Of a DNA stretch of 64,000 nt, positions 10,206 through 18,197 are shown piece by piece. The position numbers and the translations under genes were made by a program. The first letter of the stretch is position 1, and each line of letters opens with the position of its first letter. The DNA is from Agrobacterium rosae (GTDB lineage: Bacteria; Pseudomonadota; Alphaproteobacteria; Rhizobiales; Rhizobiaceae): positions 294,969 through 358,968 of the forward strand of contig NZ_NXEJ01000009.1 in NCBI RefSeq assembly GCF_002915175.1, in the 5' to 3' direction. The notes beneath the pieces are model-generated. The model saw only the letters and a program-made list of their open reading frames with translations. It did no database searches and was not told where the DNA came from.

Positions 10206-10219
10206 TTGATGTGAATCAA
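10206..10219 (+). promoter_or_regulatory. FNR/FixK-type box in the hemA promoter
   Basis: TTGAT-GTGA-ATCAA is an exact match to the FNR consensus TTGAT-N4-ATCAA. A TATAAG hexamer at 10242-10247 could be the -10 element. A transcript starting near 10254 would put the box centre at about -41.5, the classic activator (class II) position. The rest of the 9994-10367 gap shows no gene. Confidence 0.75.
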
Positions 10220-10367
10220 TTTTACGCTTTGCCAAATCTCTTATAAGTCTCCTTGGAATGGTTCAAAACTAAGGGCGAATTGACGCAGTTTCGAGCAATA
10301 CGCGTCAGAGGGGTTGACGGTCCGGGGACGCGGACCGAAAACAACCACAAGAATTCTGGAGCATGAA

Positions 10368-11585
10368 ATGGACTTCGAGGCATATTTCAAGACCGAGCTG
10401 GATGGCCTGCATTCGGAAGGTCGATACCGCGTCTTCGCCGATCTCGAGAGACAGCGAGGCAATTTCCCGCGCGCGACCCGCTACACCACAGATGGTGTGA
10501 AGCAGGACGTGACGGTCTGGTGCTCCAACGACTATCTCGGCATGGGTCAGAACCCCAAGGTGGTCGAGGCCATGAAGGCGGCCATCGATCACTGTGGCGC
10601 GGGTGCGGGAGGCACCCGGAATATCTCTGGTACCAACCATCACCACGTCAAGCTGGAACAAGAACTTGCCGACCTGCATGGAAAAGAATCAGCGCTGGTC
10701 TTCACATCCGGCTATATTTCCAATTGGGCGACGCTCGGCACGCTTGGACAGAAAATTCCTGGCCTGATCATTTTCTCAGACGCGCTGAACCATGCCTCGA
10801 TGATCGAGGGCATCCGTTATGGCCGTTGTGAGAAGGTCATCTGGAAGCATAATGATATTGAAGACCTCGACGCCAAGCTCAAAGCGGCAGACCCTGCGGC
10901 ACCGAAGCTGATTGCGTTCGAATCCGTCTATTCGATGGATGGCGATATTTCTCCTATCAAGGAAATCTGCGATCTGGCTGACAAATATGGTGCCATGACC
11001 TATCTGGACGAAGTTCATGCAGTCGGCATGTATGGTCCACGCGGTGGCGGCATTGCCGAACGCGAAGGCCTGATGGATCGCCTGACGATCATCGAAGGCA
11101 CGTTGGGCAAAGCATTCGGCGTGATGGGCGGTTATATTGCAGCCTCCGTAGCGTTGTGTGATTTCATTCGCTCATTCGCGTCGGGCTTCATTTTTACCAC
11201 TGCGCTGCCGCCTTCTCTCGCAGCCGGTGCGGTTGCTTCTATCCAGCACCTCAAGGCCAGCCCGTTTGAGCGCGCCCGCCATCAGGAGCGCGTACGGACA
11301 CTGCGTTCTATGCTGGACGCCAGCGGTATTCCGCATCTGCACAATCCCAGCCACATCGTGCCTGTCATGGTTGGCGATGCCGCCAAGTGCAAATGGATTT
11401 CGGACATTCTGCTGGATGATCACGGCGTCTACGTGCAGCCGATCAACTATCCAACGGTGCCGCGCAAGACCGAGCGCCTGCGCATCACACCGACACCGCT
11501 GCACAGTGATGCCGATCTGGAGCAACTGGTCGGCGCATTGCATCAGCTCTGGGCGCGTTGTGCTCTGGCGAGAGCAGTGGCCTGA
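10368..11585 (+). CDS. hemA: 5-aminolevulinate synthase
   Basis: Condenses glycine with succinyl-CoA to give 5-aminolevulinate, the first step of the C4 (Shemin) haem pathway used by alphaproteobacteria. The 405-residue protein is the standard length. Visible features are the glycine-rich [13 protein letters not shown] region (about 77-89), the LDEVHAVG block with the PLP-contacting Asp214 and His217, and Lys248 in EGTLGKAFG, the Schiff-base lysine. I chose the ATG at 10368 because a GGAG sits 6 bases upstream and the protein then begins [11 protein letters not shown], typical of the family; the reading frame extends further upstream without support. A near-perfect FNR box lies about 150 bases upstream, suggesting induction at low oxygen. 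Confidence 0.97.
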   Translation: MDFEAYFKTELDGLHSEGRYRVFADLERQRGNFPRATRYTTDGVKQDVTVWCSNDYLGMGQNPKVVEAMKAAIDHCGAGAGGTRNISGTNHHHVKLEQELADLHGKESALVFTSGYISNWATLGTLGQKIPGLIIFSDALNHASMIEGIRYGRCEKVIWKHNDIEDLDAKLKAADPAAPKLIAFESVYSMDGDISPIKEICDLADKYGAMTYLDEVHAVGMYGPRGGGIAEREGLMDRLTIIEGTLGKAFGVMGGYIAASVALCDFIRSFASGFIFTTALPPSLAAGAVASIQHLKASPFERARHQERVRTLRSMLDASGIPHLHNPSHIVPVMVGDAAKCKWISDILLDDHGVYVQPINYPTVPRKTERLRITPTPLHSDADLEQLVGALHQLWARCALARAVA

Positions 11586-11606
11586 TATCGGTCAAGCCAT
11601 CCGATC

Positions 11607-11641
11607 AAAGGTCGCGACTTGCGCAAGTCGCGACCTTTTTT
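11607..11641. terminator. Bidirectional terminator between hemA and zinT
   Basis: A 14-bp stem (AAAGGTCGCGACTT with its complement) around a GCGC loop, followed by TTTTTT on the plus strand and preceded by an A-containing stretch that can serve the minus strand. It sits between the convergent stops of hemA and zinT. Confidence 0.88.
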
Positions 11642-11655
11642 ATTGCTGGGTGTTG

Positions 11656-12312
11656 TCAGTGTTCCAGCATCTCATGGACGATCTGCTTCGCATCGAGCGA
11701 GGCCGGATAATATGTCGGCCAGTTCGTGAGTTCCGCCAGAACGGTGCTGCGGTCATTTCCCCAGAAAAGATGGTAATGGCCCGCTTTTTGCGGTGCAATC
11801 GTGTGATCGCTGAACTGGATAAATTCAGGAGCGGACGCATCCCCTGCGCTCTTTTTGAAGATGTAACGAACCCCGCGATTGCCCTTCTTGTATGTCAGGA
11901 TTTCGTGTCCATCGGAGAGGTATTTCGCCTCTGACGGCTTCTCATCGCGGAAGAACGTGACGCTATCGCCCTTGATGACAATGCGGTCGACGTCGGTCTT
12001 ATAACCGGTGTCGTATTCGTCGCGATATTCCTTGGCGCTTTTGTCACCATGCTCCGCCTTATGCGCCATGACAGGGTCGAGCGAGCCATCAACCAGATAC
12101 GGATAAACGGACTGCCAGTCCCCCTCCCAATCGGAAAGCATACGCGGTTTGATCTGGCTGTCCTCGAAATAGCCCTTGTAAATCTCGTTCGAACCCTTGG
12201 CATGATCATGCGAATGGCTGTGAGAATGTGCCTTGGTTTCTTCTGCCAGTGCTGCCGTGCTTAGAAGCAGAGTGGTGCCGATCGCTAGCGCTAGGGCGTT
12301 TCTGGTGATCAT
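11656..12312 (-). CDS. zinT: Periplasmic zinc-binding protein ZinT
   Basis: ZinT (YodA) family proteins bind zinc in the periplasm and help deliver it to the ZnuABC importer under zinc starvation. The 218-residue protein has a Sec signal peptide (cleavage after about residue 23, STAALA), a His-rich linker (HSHSHSHDH, about 29-37), then the conserved lipocalin-like domain: an LSDWEGDWQSVYPYL block, and a late HTIAPQKAGHYHLFWG block with the metal-binding histidines. A GAGG ribosome site precedes the ATG at 12312. A 20-bp perfect palindrome 40 bases upstream fits a Zur operator. No znuABC gene is nearby. Confidence 0.95.
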   Translation of the reverse strand: MITRNALALAIGTTLLLSTAALAEETKAHSHSHSHDHAKGSNEIYKGYFEDSQIKPRMLSDWEGDWQSVYPYLVDGSLDPVMAHKAEHGDKSAKEYRDEYDTGYKTDVDRIVIKGDSVTFFRDEKPSEAKYLSDGHEILTYKKGNRGVRYIFKKSAGDASAPEFIQFSDHTIAPQKAGHYHLFWGNDRSTVLAELTNWPTYYPASLDAKQIVHEMLEH

Positions 12313-12351
12313 CTATGCGTTCCTCAAAATCGTTTATCGTGCCAAATTATA

Positions 12352-12371
12352 TGTAATGTAATTACATTACA
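12352..12371 (-). promoter_or_regulatory. Zur-like palindromic operator upstream of zinT
   Basis: A 20-bp perfect palindrome with half-site TGTAATGTAA, 40 bases upstream of the zinT start. It is AT-rich with a TGTAAT arm, as in alphaproteobacterial Zur sites. Assignment to Zur rests on this similarity plus the identity of the downstream gene. Confidence 0.75.
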
Positions 12372-12491
12372 AAAATGCACATAGCCGCTATTGAGAGGTC
12401 AGGCAACCCACATTTTGTGGAGTTCTTGGCACGGGTTTCCATCGCACCTACCAGTAAGGCAGGCGCGGAAGACAATCTGTACGTGATGGCT

Positions 12492-13691
12492 TCAGGCGGC
12501 CTGTTGCTTTTGCAGAACGGCTTCTTGCGCATAGGCGCGCGCCTGAGCGTCTGCGGCGAGCACGGCGTCTATTGTCTGTGCCGACTGCCCATCGTTCATT
12601 CTGTCCATGACGATCTCGACGATATCGGCCATGTCGAGGAAGCCGATCTGACCATCGACGAAGGCGTGAAATGCTGTCTCGTCGGCGGCATTCAGAACCG
12701 CGCCTTGCGCGCCGCCGCGTTCCAGCGCGGTTCTGGCCAGCCGCAAGGCCGGGAAGCGAACCTCGTCGGGTACTTCGAAATCAAGCCTCGCAAGCTTGGT
12801 AAAATCCAGTCGCTCCACATTGATCTCGCCGCGCGCTGGATAGGTCAGGGCGTAGGCGATTGCCGTGCGCATATCCGGGCAGCCAAGTTGGGCTATGACG
12901 GATCCATCCGTATAGGCCACCATCGAATGAATGATCGACTGCGGGTGGACGATGACTTCGATCTGGCTCGGATTCAGATCGAAGAGGTACTTCGCCTCGA
13001 TCATTTCCAGCGCCTTGTTGAACATGGAGGCGCTGCCGATGGAAACCTTCAGGCCCATCGACCAATTGGGGTGAGCGCGGGCAATATCTGCCGTCACGCC
13101 CGCCATCTGCTCACGGCTGAAAGTGCGGAAGGGGCCGCCGGATGCGGTCAGCACGATACGCTCGACGTTTTGTTTGTTTGCGGGTTCAAGGCATTGGAAA
13201 ATGGCGCTGTGTTCACTGTCGACAGGTATCAGCTGGCCACCACCTTGGGAGACGGTGCGGATAAAAACGTCTCCGGCGGAAACGAGGCATTCCTTATTGG
13301 CAAGTGCGATATTGGCTCCGCGTCGGGCAGCCGTCAGCGTCGGTTCGAGGCCTGGTGTTCCAGCAATCGCTGCCATCACCCAGTCCGCCTCCATCTCGGC
13401 TGCTTCCTGCAACCCGCTTCGGCCTGCCGCGACCTTGATGTCGCTGCCAGTCAGTGCATCTTTCAAAGCGTGATAATTGTCGTCTTCCGACGTCACCGCT
13501 AACCTTGCACCCACCATGCGTGCCTGCTGCGCCAACAGCGCTATGTTTCCAGCACCGGTCAGAGCCATGATGTCAAACCGGTCCCGGCCTCCAAGCTGGC
13601 CTATGACATCCAGCGTGTTGGTGCCGATGGAACCGGTGGCACCCAGAACGGTCAGTTTTTCAGGTAAAGTCGAGCCCTGCGGGTGCGTCAT
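12492..13691 (-). CDS. dxr: 1-deoxy-D-xylulose 5-phosphate reductoisomerase
   Basis: Second step of the MEP isoprenoid pathway: rearranges and reduces DXP to MEP with NADPH and a divalent metal. The 399-residue protein has the NADPH-binding GATGSIGTNTLDV near residue 18, ANKECLVSAG (substrate/cofactor region), the metal-binding VDSEHSA block and the ASGGPFR loop. The C-terminal helical domain is complete. Dxr sits alone on the minus strand, between zinT and the divergent PAP2 gene. The annotated start begins MTHPQGSTLPEKL, giving a short N-terminal extension before the Rossmann fold, as in rhizobial homologues. Confidence 0.97.
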   Translation of the reverse strand: MTHPQGSTLPEKLTVLGATGSIGTNTLDVIGQLGGRDRFDIMALTGAGNIALLAQQARMVGARLAVTSEDDNYHALKDALTGSDIKVAAGRSGLQEAAEMEADWVMAAIAGTPGLEPTLTAARRGANIALANKECLVSAGDVFIRTVSQGGGQLIPVDSEHSAIFQCLEPANKQNVERIVLTASGGPFRTFSREQMAGVTADIARAHPNWSMGLKVSIGSASMFNKALEMIEAKYLFDLNPSQIEVIVHPQSIIHSMVAYTDGSVIAQLGCPDMRTAIAYALTYPARGEINVERLDFTKLARLDFEVPDEVRFPALRLARTALERGGAQGAVLNAADETAFHAFVDGQIGFLDMADIVEIVMDRMNDGQSAQTIDAVLAADAQARAYAQEAVLQKQQAA

Positions 13692-13823
13692 ATCAATCCG
13701 GTTTTTTCAAATGTTTCAGTGAAGCCTCTACAAGCGAAAGGTGGGTATAACAAGGAGGTAAGCCACTATTGTCTTTGGCCTCCACCGCCCGCATATTCGA
13801 AGCTGTTAACGCAAGGGAATAGC

Positions 13824-14516
13824 ATGCGGCGCTTTTTTGTTTCCAGTGGTTGGATTTTGGCAGCGACCTTTATTCTGGTTCTGGTTTTCATTCCGTTCGA
13901 TCCGGTTATCTCACAACGCGCGCAAGCCCTTCCGGGTCCCATCGTCGGCTTCAACAATGCAATTACCGATTTCGGCACATTTCGCTGGATGCTCTATAGC
14001 ACCGGCCTGCTGGCGATCGCGGCCTATATCGCGGCGCGCGTGCTGACGGGCTCAACCCATTCCAGCCGCATACGAACGGCGTGGCGGTTGTTTCTCTACT
14101 TCTTCCTGACAATCGGCACGGCGAGCATTTTGGTTCATCTGCTGAAATTCGTGATCGGCCGTGCCAGACCAGAACTGCTGATGGATATGGGTGCCTATAG
14201 CCTGACACCGTTTACCGGTGACAATCTCTATGAGAGCTTCCCATCCGGCCATTCGGCAGCGGCAGGTTCCTTCTTCGGCGCGTTTTTCATGCTGGTACCG
14301 CGGTTTCGTTTCGTTTTCCTCGGCCTTGCGCTGGTCATCGGTGTGTCTCGCGTCATTGTCGGTGCGCATTATCCGAGCGACGTGGCAGCAGGTTTGCTGC
14401 TGGGAACATGGACGGCAATGGCGTTCGCCTTCATCTTCGCACGTTCCGAATGGCTGTTCCGTTTCGACGTCAATGGCTGGCCACATCCGAAAAATGTGCC
14501 ACAGTCCGCAATTTGA
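13824..14516 (+). CDS. PAP2-family membrane phosphatase
   Basis: A 230-residue integral membrane protein with all three catalytic motifs of the PAP2 superfamily: KFVIGRARP (108-116), PSGH (140-143) and SRVIVGAH..D (175-186). Hydrophobic segments occur at about 8-26, 55-75, 88-112, 145-160 and 165-180. Family members dephosphorylate lipid phosphates such as undecaprenyl pyrophosphate, phosphatidate or lipid A, with the active site facing the periplasm. The substrate here cannot be told from sequence. I chose the ATG at 13824, preceded by AAGGGAATAGC; the frame runs on upstream without a ribosome site. The next gene starts 23 bases downstream, so the pair is probably co-transcribed. Confidence 0.9.
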   Translation: MRRFFVSSGWILAATFILVLVFIPFDPVISQRAQALPGPIVGFNNAITDFGTFRWMLYSTGLLAIAAYIAARVLTGSTHSSRIRTAWRLFLYFFLTIGTASILVHLLKFVIGRARPELLMDMGAYSLTPFTGDNLYESFPSGHSAAAGSFFGAFFMLVPRFRFVFLGLALVIGVSRVIVGAHYPSDVAAGLLLGTWTAMAFAFIFARSEWLFRFDVNGWPHPKNVPQSAI

Positions 14517-14539
14517 TCGGCGAGGGGTTGGGATTGCCA

Positions 14540-15772
14540 ATGGAAAATGCTGATTTTGCAGCAGGTCAAACCATAAAGACGACGGTTGCGATAGCGGGCG
14601 GTGGTCCCGCTGGTATGATGCTTGGGCTTCTCCTGGCGCGCGCCAATGTGGACGTGGTGGTTATTGAAAAACACCCGGATTTTTTGCGAGATTTCCGCGG
14701 CGATACCATTCATCCATCGACGTTGGAGATCATCGAACAACTCGGCTTCATCAAGGAGTTTCTGGCGCTGCCGCATACGCAGGCGGAAAAGCTCTATGCG
14801 GACATTGGCGAGCAAAAGATAACGATTGCCGATTTTTCGTGGTTGCCCGTGAAGAACCGCTTCATCGCCTTCATGCCGCAATGGGACTTTCTGAACTTCA
14901 TCGCGGGAAAAGCCGGACAATACGAGAATTTCCGGCTGCTGATGAATGCTCCGGTGACGGAGCTTATGCAAAATGCCGGCAAGGTCACCGGCCTTCGTGT
15001 CGAGACACCGCAGGGGCAGCTTACGATCGAGGCTGATCTGGTCGTCGGTGCGGATGGGCGAAGCTCGGTTGTGCGGGAAAAGGCCGGTTTGGAAATCCAG
15101 CGTTTCGGCGTTCCGACCGAAGTCGTGTGGATGCGGCTTTCCAAGCAGCCTGGTGACCCGACCCAGACCATGGGCCATGCTGGTCCGCAACAGGGTTTCG
15201 TACTGATCGACCGTGGTGATTATTGGCAGTGCGGTTATGTGGTCCGCAAGGGTGTGTTTGCAGAGTTGAAGGCACATGGGATGGAAGCCTTCCGGGAGCG
15301 GGTTGCGGAGGTTTGCCCGTTGCCGAAGGAGCGACTGTTGGAAATCGCAAGCTGGGACGACGCTTATCTTTTGACGGTGCGCATCGACAGGCTGAAACAA
15401 TGGTGGAAGCCCGGTCTCATTTGTATCGGCGATGCCGCGCATGCGATGTCGCCAATTGGCGGTGTCGGCGTCAACCTCGCCATTCAGGACGCCGTGGCGA
15501 CTGCAAATGTGCTTATTCCGGTGTTATCGTCCGGGCGTTTGATAATGGACGTCGATCTTGCGGCGATCGAAAACCGCCGCTCCTTTCCAACCAAAGCGAC
15601 CCAACGGCTGCAATTGATGATGCGAAGCCGCAACAAAAAGGATCAAGCCGATGTAAAGCGCGCGAAGGGTCCGCCCGCTTTCGTTCTGGCGATCATGCGA
15701 TTTCCCTTGCTGGCGCATCTGGCTGGCAGGCTGATCGGCCTCGGCTTCAGGCGGGAAAAGCTTAAATATTAA
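14540..15772 (+). CDS. FAD-dependent monooxygenase (aromatic-hydroxylase type)
   Basis: A 410-residue class A flavoprotein monooxygenase homologue. The three signature motifs are present: the N-terminal Rossmann GGGPAG (about 20-25), the DG motif GADGRSSVVR (about 172), and the GD motif CIGDAAHAMSPIGGVGVNLAIQDA (about 295-318). These enzymes use NAD(P)H and O2 to hydroxylate aromatic or quinone-type substrates. No aromatic catabolic cluster surrounds it, and no Ubi gene is adjacent, so the substrate is open. The ATG at 14540 follows a GAGGGGTTGGG stretch. It lies 23 bases after the PAP2 gene and converges with the glycosyltransferase operon at 15779, only 6 bases apart. Confidence 0.88.
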   Translation: MENADFAAGQTIKTTVAIAGGGPAGMMLGLLLARANVDVVVIEKHPDFLRDFRGDTIHPSTLEIIEQLGFIKEFLALPHTQAEKLYADIGEQKITIADFSWLPVKNRFIAFMPQWDFLNFIAGKAGQYENFRLLMNAPVTELMQNAGKVTGLRVETPQGQLTIEADLVVGADGRSSVVREKAGLEIQRFGVPTEVVWMRLSKQPGDPTQTMGHAGPQQGFVLIDRGDYWQCGYVVRKGVFAELKAHGMEAFRERVAEVCPLPKERLLEIASWDDAYLLTVRIDRLKQWWKPGLICIGDAAHAMSPIGGVGVNLAIQDAVATANVLIPVLSSGRLIMDVDLAAIENRRSFPTKATQRLQLMMRSRNKKDQADVKRAKGPPAFVLAIMRFPLLAHLAGRLIGLGFRREKLKY

Positions 15773-15778
15773 TGCCGC

Positions 15779-16930
15779 TTACCGCTCATCATAAAGGCGT
15801 CGCAATATTTTTGCGGTACCAGCCGCTCCGTCAAGATCGAGATTGACGCTGTCCGGTTCCGGAAGGTCCAGCGCCTGTTCGATGGCATTGGCCATGGATT
15901 GCGAAGATACGGCGCTTTCCTCCAGTACATGAGCCAGTCCCAATTTGGCCAGCCGCGACGCGCGTGCGCCCTGTTCCGTCTCTCCGCCCGCGGCGAACGG
16001 GATGAGAAGCGAACGGCACTTCGCCTGCAAGATATCGCAAACGGTGTTGTAGCCCGCTTGAGAAATGGAAAGTCGTGCGCCGGATAACAGGCTGGCAAAA
16101 TCCTTGCGGAAGCGGAAAACAGAGATGTCACCTCCGGCCTGTGCCGAGATGGCATCGAAATCGGACTGCGGCATGTTGGGTCCGGTGATAAAGCACCAGT
16201 TCTTGATGCCTTTGATCGAAGGTGCTGCATCCAGTGCGGCACGGATGAGGGCAGCACCTACAGCGCCACCACCTGCGGACACCACGACGTCAAACCGTTC
16301 CTGCGGCGGCTGCGGCTTGGACGGTGCGACAAGGCCGGTGTAGACGATGCGCTGGCTGATCTGGTCGGCTAGAGGAAACGTATCTTCCAGACGCACGAAG
16401 TTCGGATCGCCGTGCACGAGAACGGCGTCGAAGTGCTTTTTGACGAGCGCGATGGTTTCTTCATCGCGACCGGGCTTTGCCCGTTCCTGTAGAATATCAC
16501 GCAGCGACGTCATCACCAGCGGGCGCTCGAGGCTGTGTTCTATGGCGCTCAGCAACGGCATGAGTTCGAAACGCACTTGCCTGCGCCCGAAGGGAAAAGC
16601 CTCGATGATGACGATATCGGGTCTGGCACCGCGATAGGCACCCAGCAGCATGCTGGTGCGATTATCCTTGAAGGCATCATCCACCGGCTGGCCCGTCGCA
16701 TCCACTAGCCCGGAGAAGCTGCCATCGCTGACGGCGATCGGCGGCAGTTCGATGTGGCGTATGCCTTCACCCGGAAATCCGGGAACGGGTGTGCCGCCGG
16801 TCACCAGTGTTACATCGAACCCGTCTTCCACCAGCGCGCGCGTGACCCGGCTTGCGCGGGCAATATGGCCGATGCCGAGCAGGTGTTGCACGTAGAAGAA
16901 GACGCTTGGCGCAGATTTCGTGGCGGTCAC
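15779..16930 (-). CDS. MurG-like glycosyltransferase, second copy
   Basis: A glycosyltransferase of the GT-B fold with a GT28-type C-terminal half. It has LLGIGHIARASRVTRAL near the N-terminus (nucleotide-sugar transferase loop), a glycine-rich VVSAGGGAVG block, and SQAGYNTVCDIL followed by IPFAAGGETEQGARA, the donor-binding region. It is paralogous to the protein at 18198-19499, which has GGYNTVCEIL in the same place. I chose the GTG at 16930 (383 residues): it overlaps the preceding stop in a GTGA and has GGGAGAA upstream. An ATG at 16945 would give five extra residues. It is the last gene of the operon. The sugar and acceptor are unknown. Confidence 0.85.
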   Translation of the reverse strand: MTATKSAPSVFFYVQHLLGIGHIARASRVTRALVEDGFDVTLVTGGTPVPGFPGEGIRHIELPPIAVSDGSFSGLVDATGQPVDDAFKDNRTSMLLGAYRGARPDIVIIEAFPFGRRQVRFELMPLLSAIEHSLERPLVMTSLRDILQERAKPGRDEETIALVKKHFDAVLVHGDPNFVRLEDTFPLADQISQRIVYTGLVAPSKPQPPQERFDVVVSAGGGAVGAALIRAALDAAPSIKGIKNWCFITGPNMPQSDFDAISAQAGGDISVFRFRKDFASLLSGARLSISQAGYNTVCDILQAKCRSLLIPFAAGGETEQGARASRLAKLGLAHVLEESAVSSQSMANAIEQALDLPEPDSVNLDLDGAAGTAKILRRLYDER

Positions 16931-18174
16931 AGGGGCTTCTCCCATTTCTGCTCGAACAGAGCTTTCAGCTCGGTGATGCTGTTGCGATGATCGAAGGAGG
17001 TGCGCACCCGGTTTTCTGCGGCTGCGCCGAGGCGTGCGCGAAGCTCAGGATCGGTGATCGCCGCTTGCAGGGCTTGCGAAAACGCGGTCGCGTCTTCCGA
17101 TGCCGTCAACAGTCCGTTTTCGCCGTTGATGAAGAACTCGGGGATGCCTGAGATGTTGGTGGAAATGCAGGCAAGGTTCTGGCTTGCAGCTTCCACCAGA
17201 ACATTGGGCAGTCCATCACGATCACCATCGCTGGTGATGCGGCACGCAAGTGCAAACAGATCGGCTTGCCGGTAATGTTCAAGCACCTGCTTCTGGTCCA
17301 TGGCACCCGTCCAGATGATATGCTGGGAAAGGCCGAGTTCGTCGGCCAGCGCCTTGAGTGTGGCGAGCTCGTCACCACCGCCGATATGGGTGAAATGCCA
17401 GTGCAGCGATGTGGGCAAGGCAGCCAGTGCGCGCAGCAGGATGTCGATGCCCTTTTTCTTCACGGCACGACCAACGCTGAGAATCCGAACGGGTTCGTTG
17501 GGATCGGAGCCGTCACGCGGTGTTCGCTGACCTTCGAAATGCGGGAAGCGCGTGAGGTCGAGCCCGTGATAGCTCAGGTGAACCTTTGCCTTATCGGCTG
17601 AGAGACTTTGCAGATGCCTGAACCCGCTTGCAGTACAGGTGACGGCCCAGCGGGCACTATCCAGCTTGCCGGAGAGGTCTTGATCGCTGGAGGTCCAGAT
17701 ATCCTTGGCATGTGCCGAGATCGTCCACGGGGTGCCCGTCATCAGATGGGTGTAGGCGGCAACCGATGCTGGCGTGTGGATAAAATGCACATGCAGCCAC
17801 TCCGCATCCGTTGGCCATTCATGGGCCAGCACGGCGGCTTGTCCGAAGCGGCGAAAGCGGTTGCGGCTGAAGTCATGACGCAGATCGTGGGCTAAGCGGC
17901 GCAAGGCCTTGCCGAATCCAGGTTTTACCCGACAGGCCCAGACCGCTTTGAGCACGCGCAACGGCTCTTCATGCAAATATTCCGGCAGATAGGTGACACT
18001 GGCACGGATTTCATCATGCACCGGATGGCGTTTTTTGTCCGTCGGGCGACGCATGGAGACGAGTTCCAGCTCTAAGCCTGCTTTCTCCAGTCCAAGAAGC
18101 TCTTGCGCGATGAAAGTTTCCGAAAGGCGCGGATATCCCTTCAGAAGAACCACGATTTTCTTTTTGACGGTCAC
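16927..18174 (-). CDS. Glycosyltransferase family 4 (GT4)
   Basis: A 415-residue retaining glycosyltransferase of the GT4 type, similar in layout to exopolysaccharide/colanic-acid transferases. It begins KKIVVLLKGYPRLSETFI, a block shared with WcaL-like enzymes. The middle contains the HVHFIHTPASVAAY and ISAHAKDIW blocks. The C-terminal Rossmann half starts at ILSVGRAVKKKGIDILLRAL and carries the donor-site E-x7-E region at about DGLPNVLVEAASQNLACIST. The start is a GTG. It lies 23 bases after the preceding transferase and overlaps the next by 4 bases, so all three transferases are likely made together. Substrate unknown. Confidence 0.9.
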   Translation of the reverse strand: MTVKKKIVVLLKGYPRLSETFIAQELLGLEKAGLELELVSMRRPTDKKRHPVHDEIRASVTYLPEYLHEEPLRVLKAVWACRVKPGFGKALRRLAHDLRHDFSRNRFRRFGQAAVLAHEWPTDAEWLHVHFIHTPASVAAYTHLMTGTPWTISAHAKDIWTSSDQDLSGKLDSARWAVTCTASGFRHLQSLSADKAKVHLSYHGLDLTRFPHFEGQRTPRDGSDPNEPVRILSVGRAVKKKGIDILLRALAALPTSLHWHFTHIGGGDELATLKALADELGLSQHIIWTGAMDQKQVLEHYRQADLFALACRITSDGDRDGLPNVLVEAASQNLACISTNISGIPEFFINGENGLLTASEDATAFSQALQAAITDPELRARLGAAAENRVRTSFDHRNSITELKALFEQKWEKPL

Positions 18175-18197
18175 GATATCCGCGTCTCTTTCTGAAC

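Noticed and set aside
9994..10367. Small minus-strand frame (10022-10219) upstream of hemA
   Set aside because: No ribosome site or family resemblance; the region is better explained as the hemA promoter with its FNR box.
12375..13502. Long open frame on the plus strand opposite dxr
   Set aside because: It is antisense to a clear dxr, has the composition of a third-position shadow frame and no recognisable motif or ribosome site.
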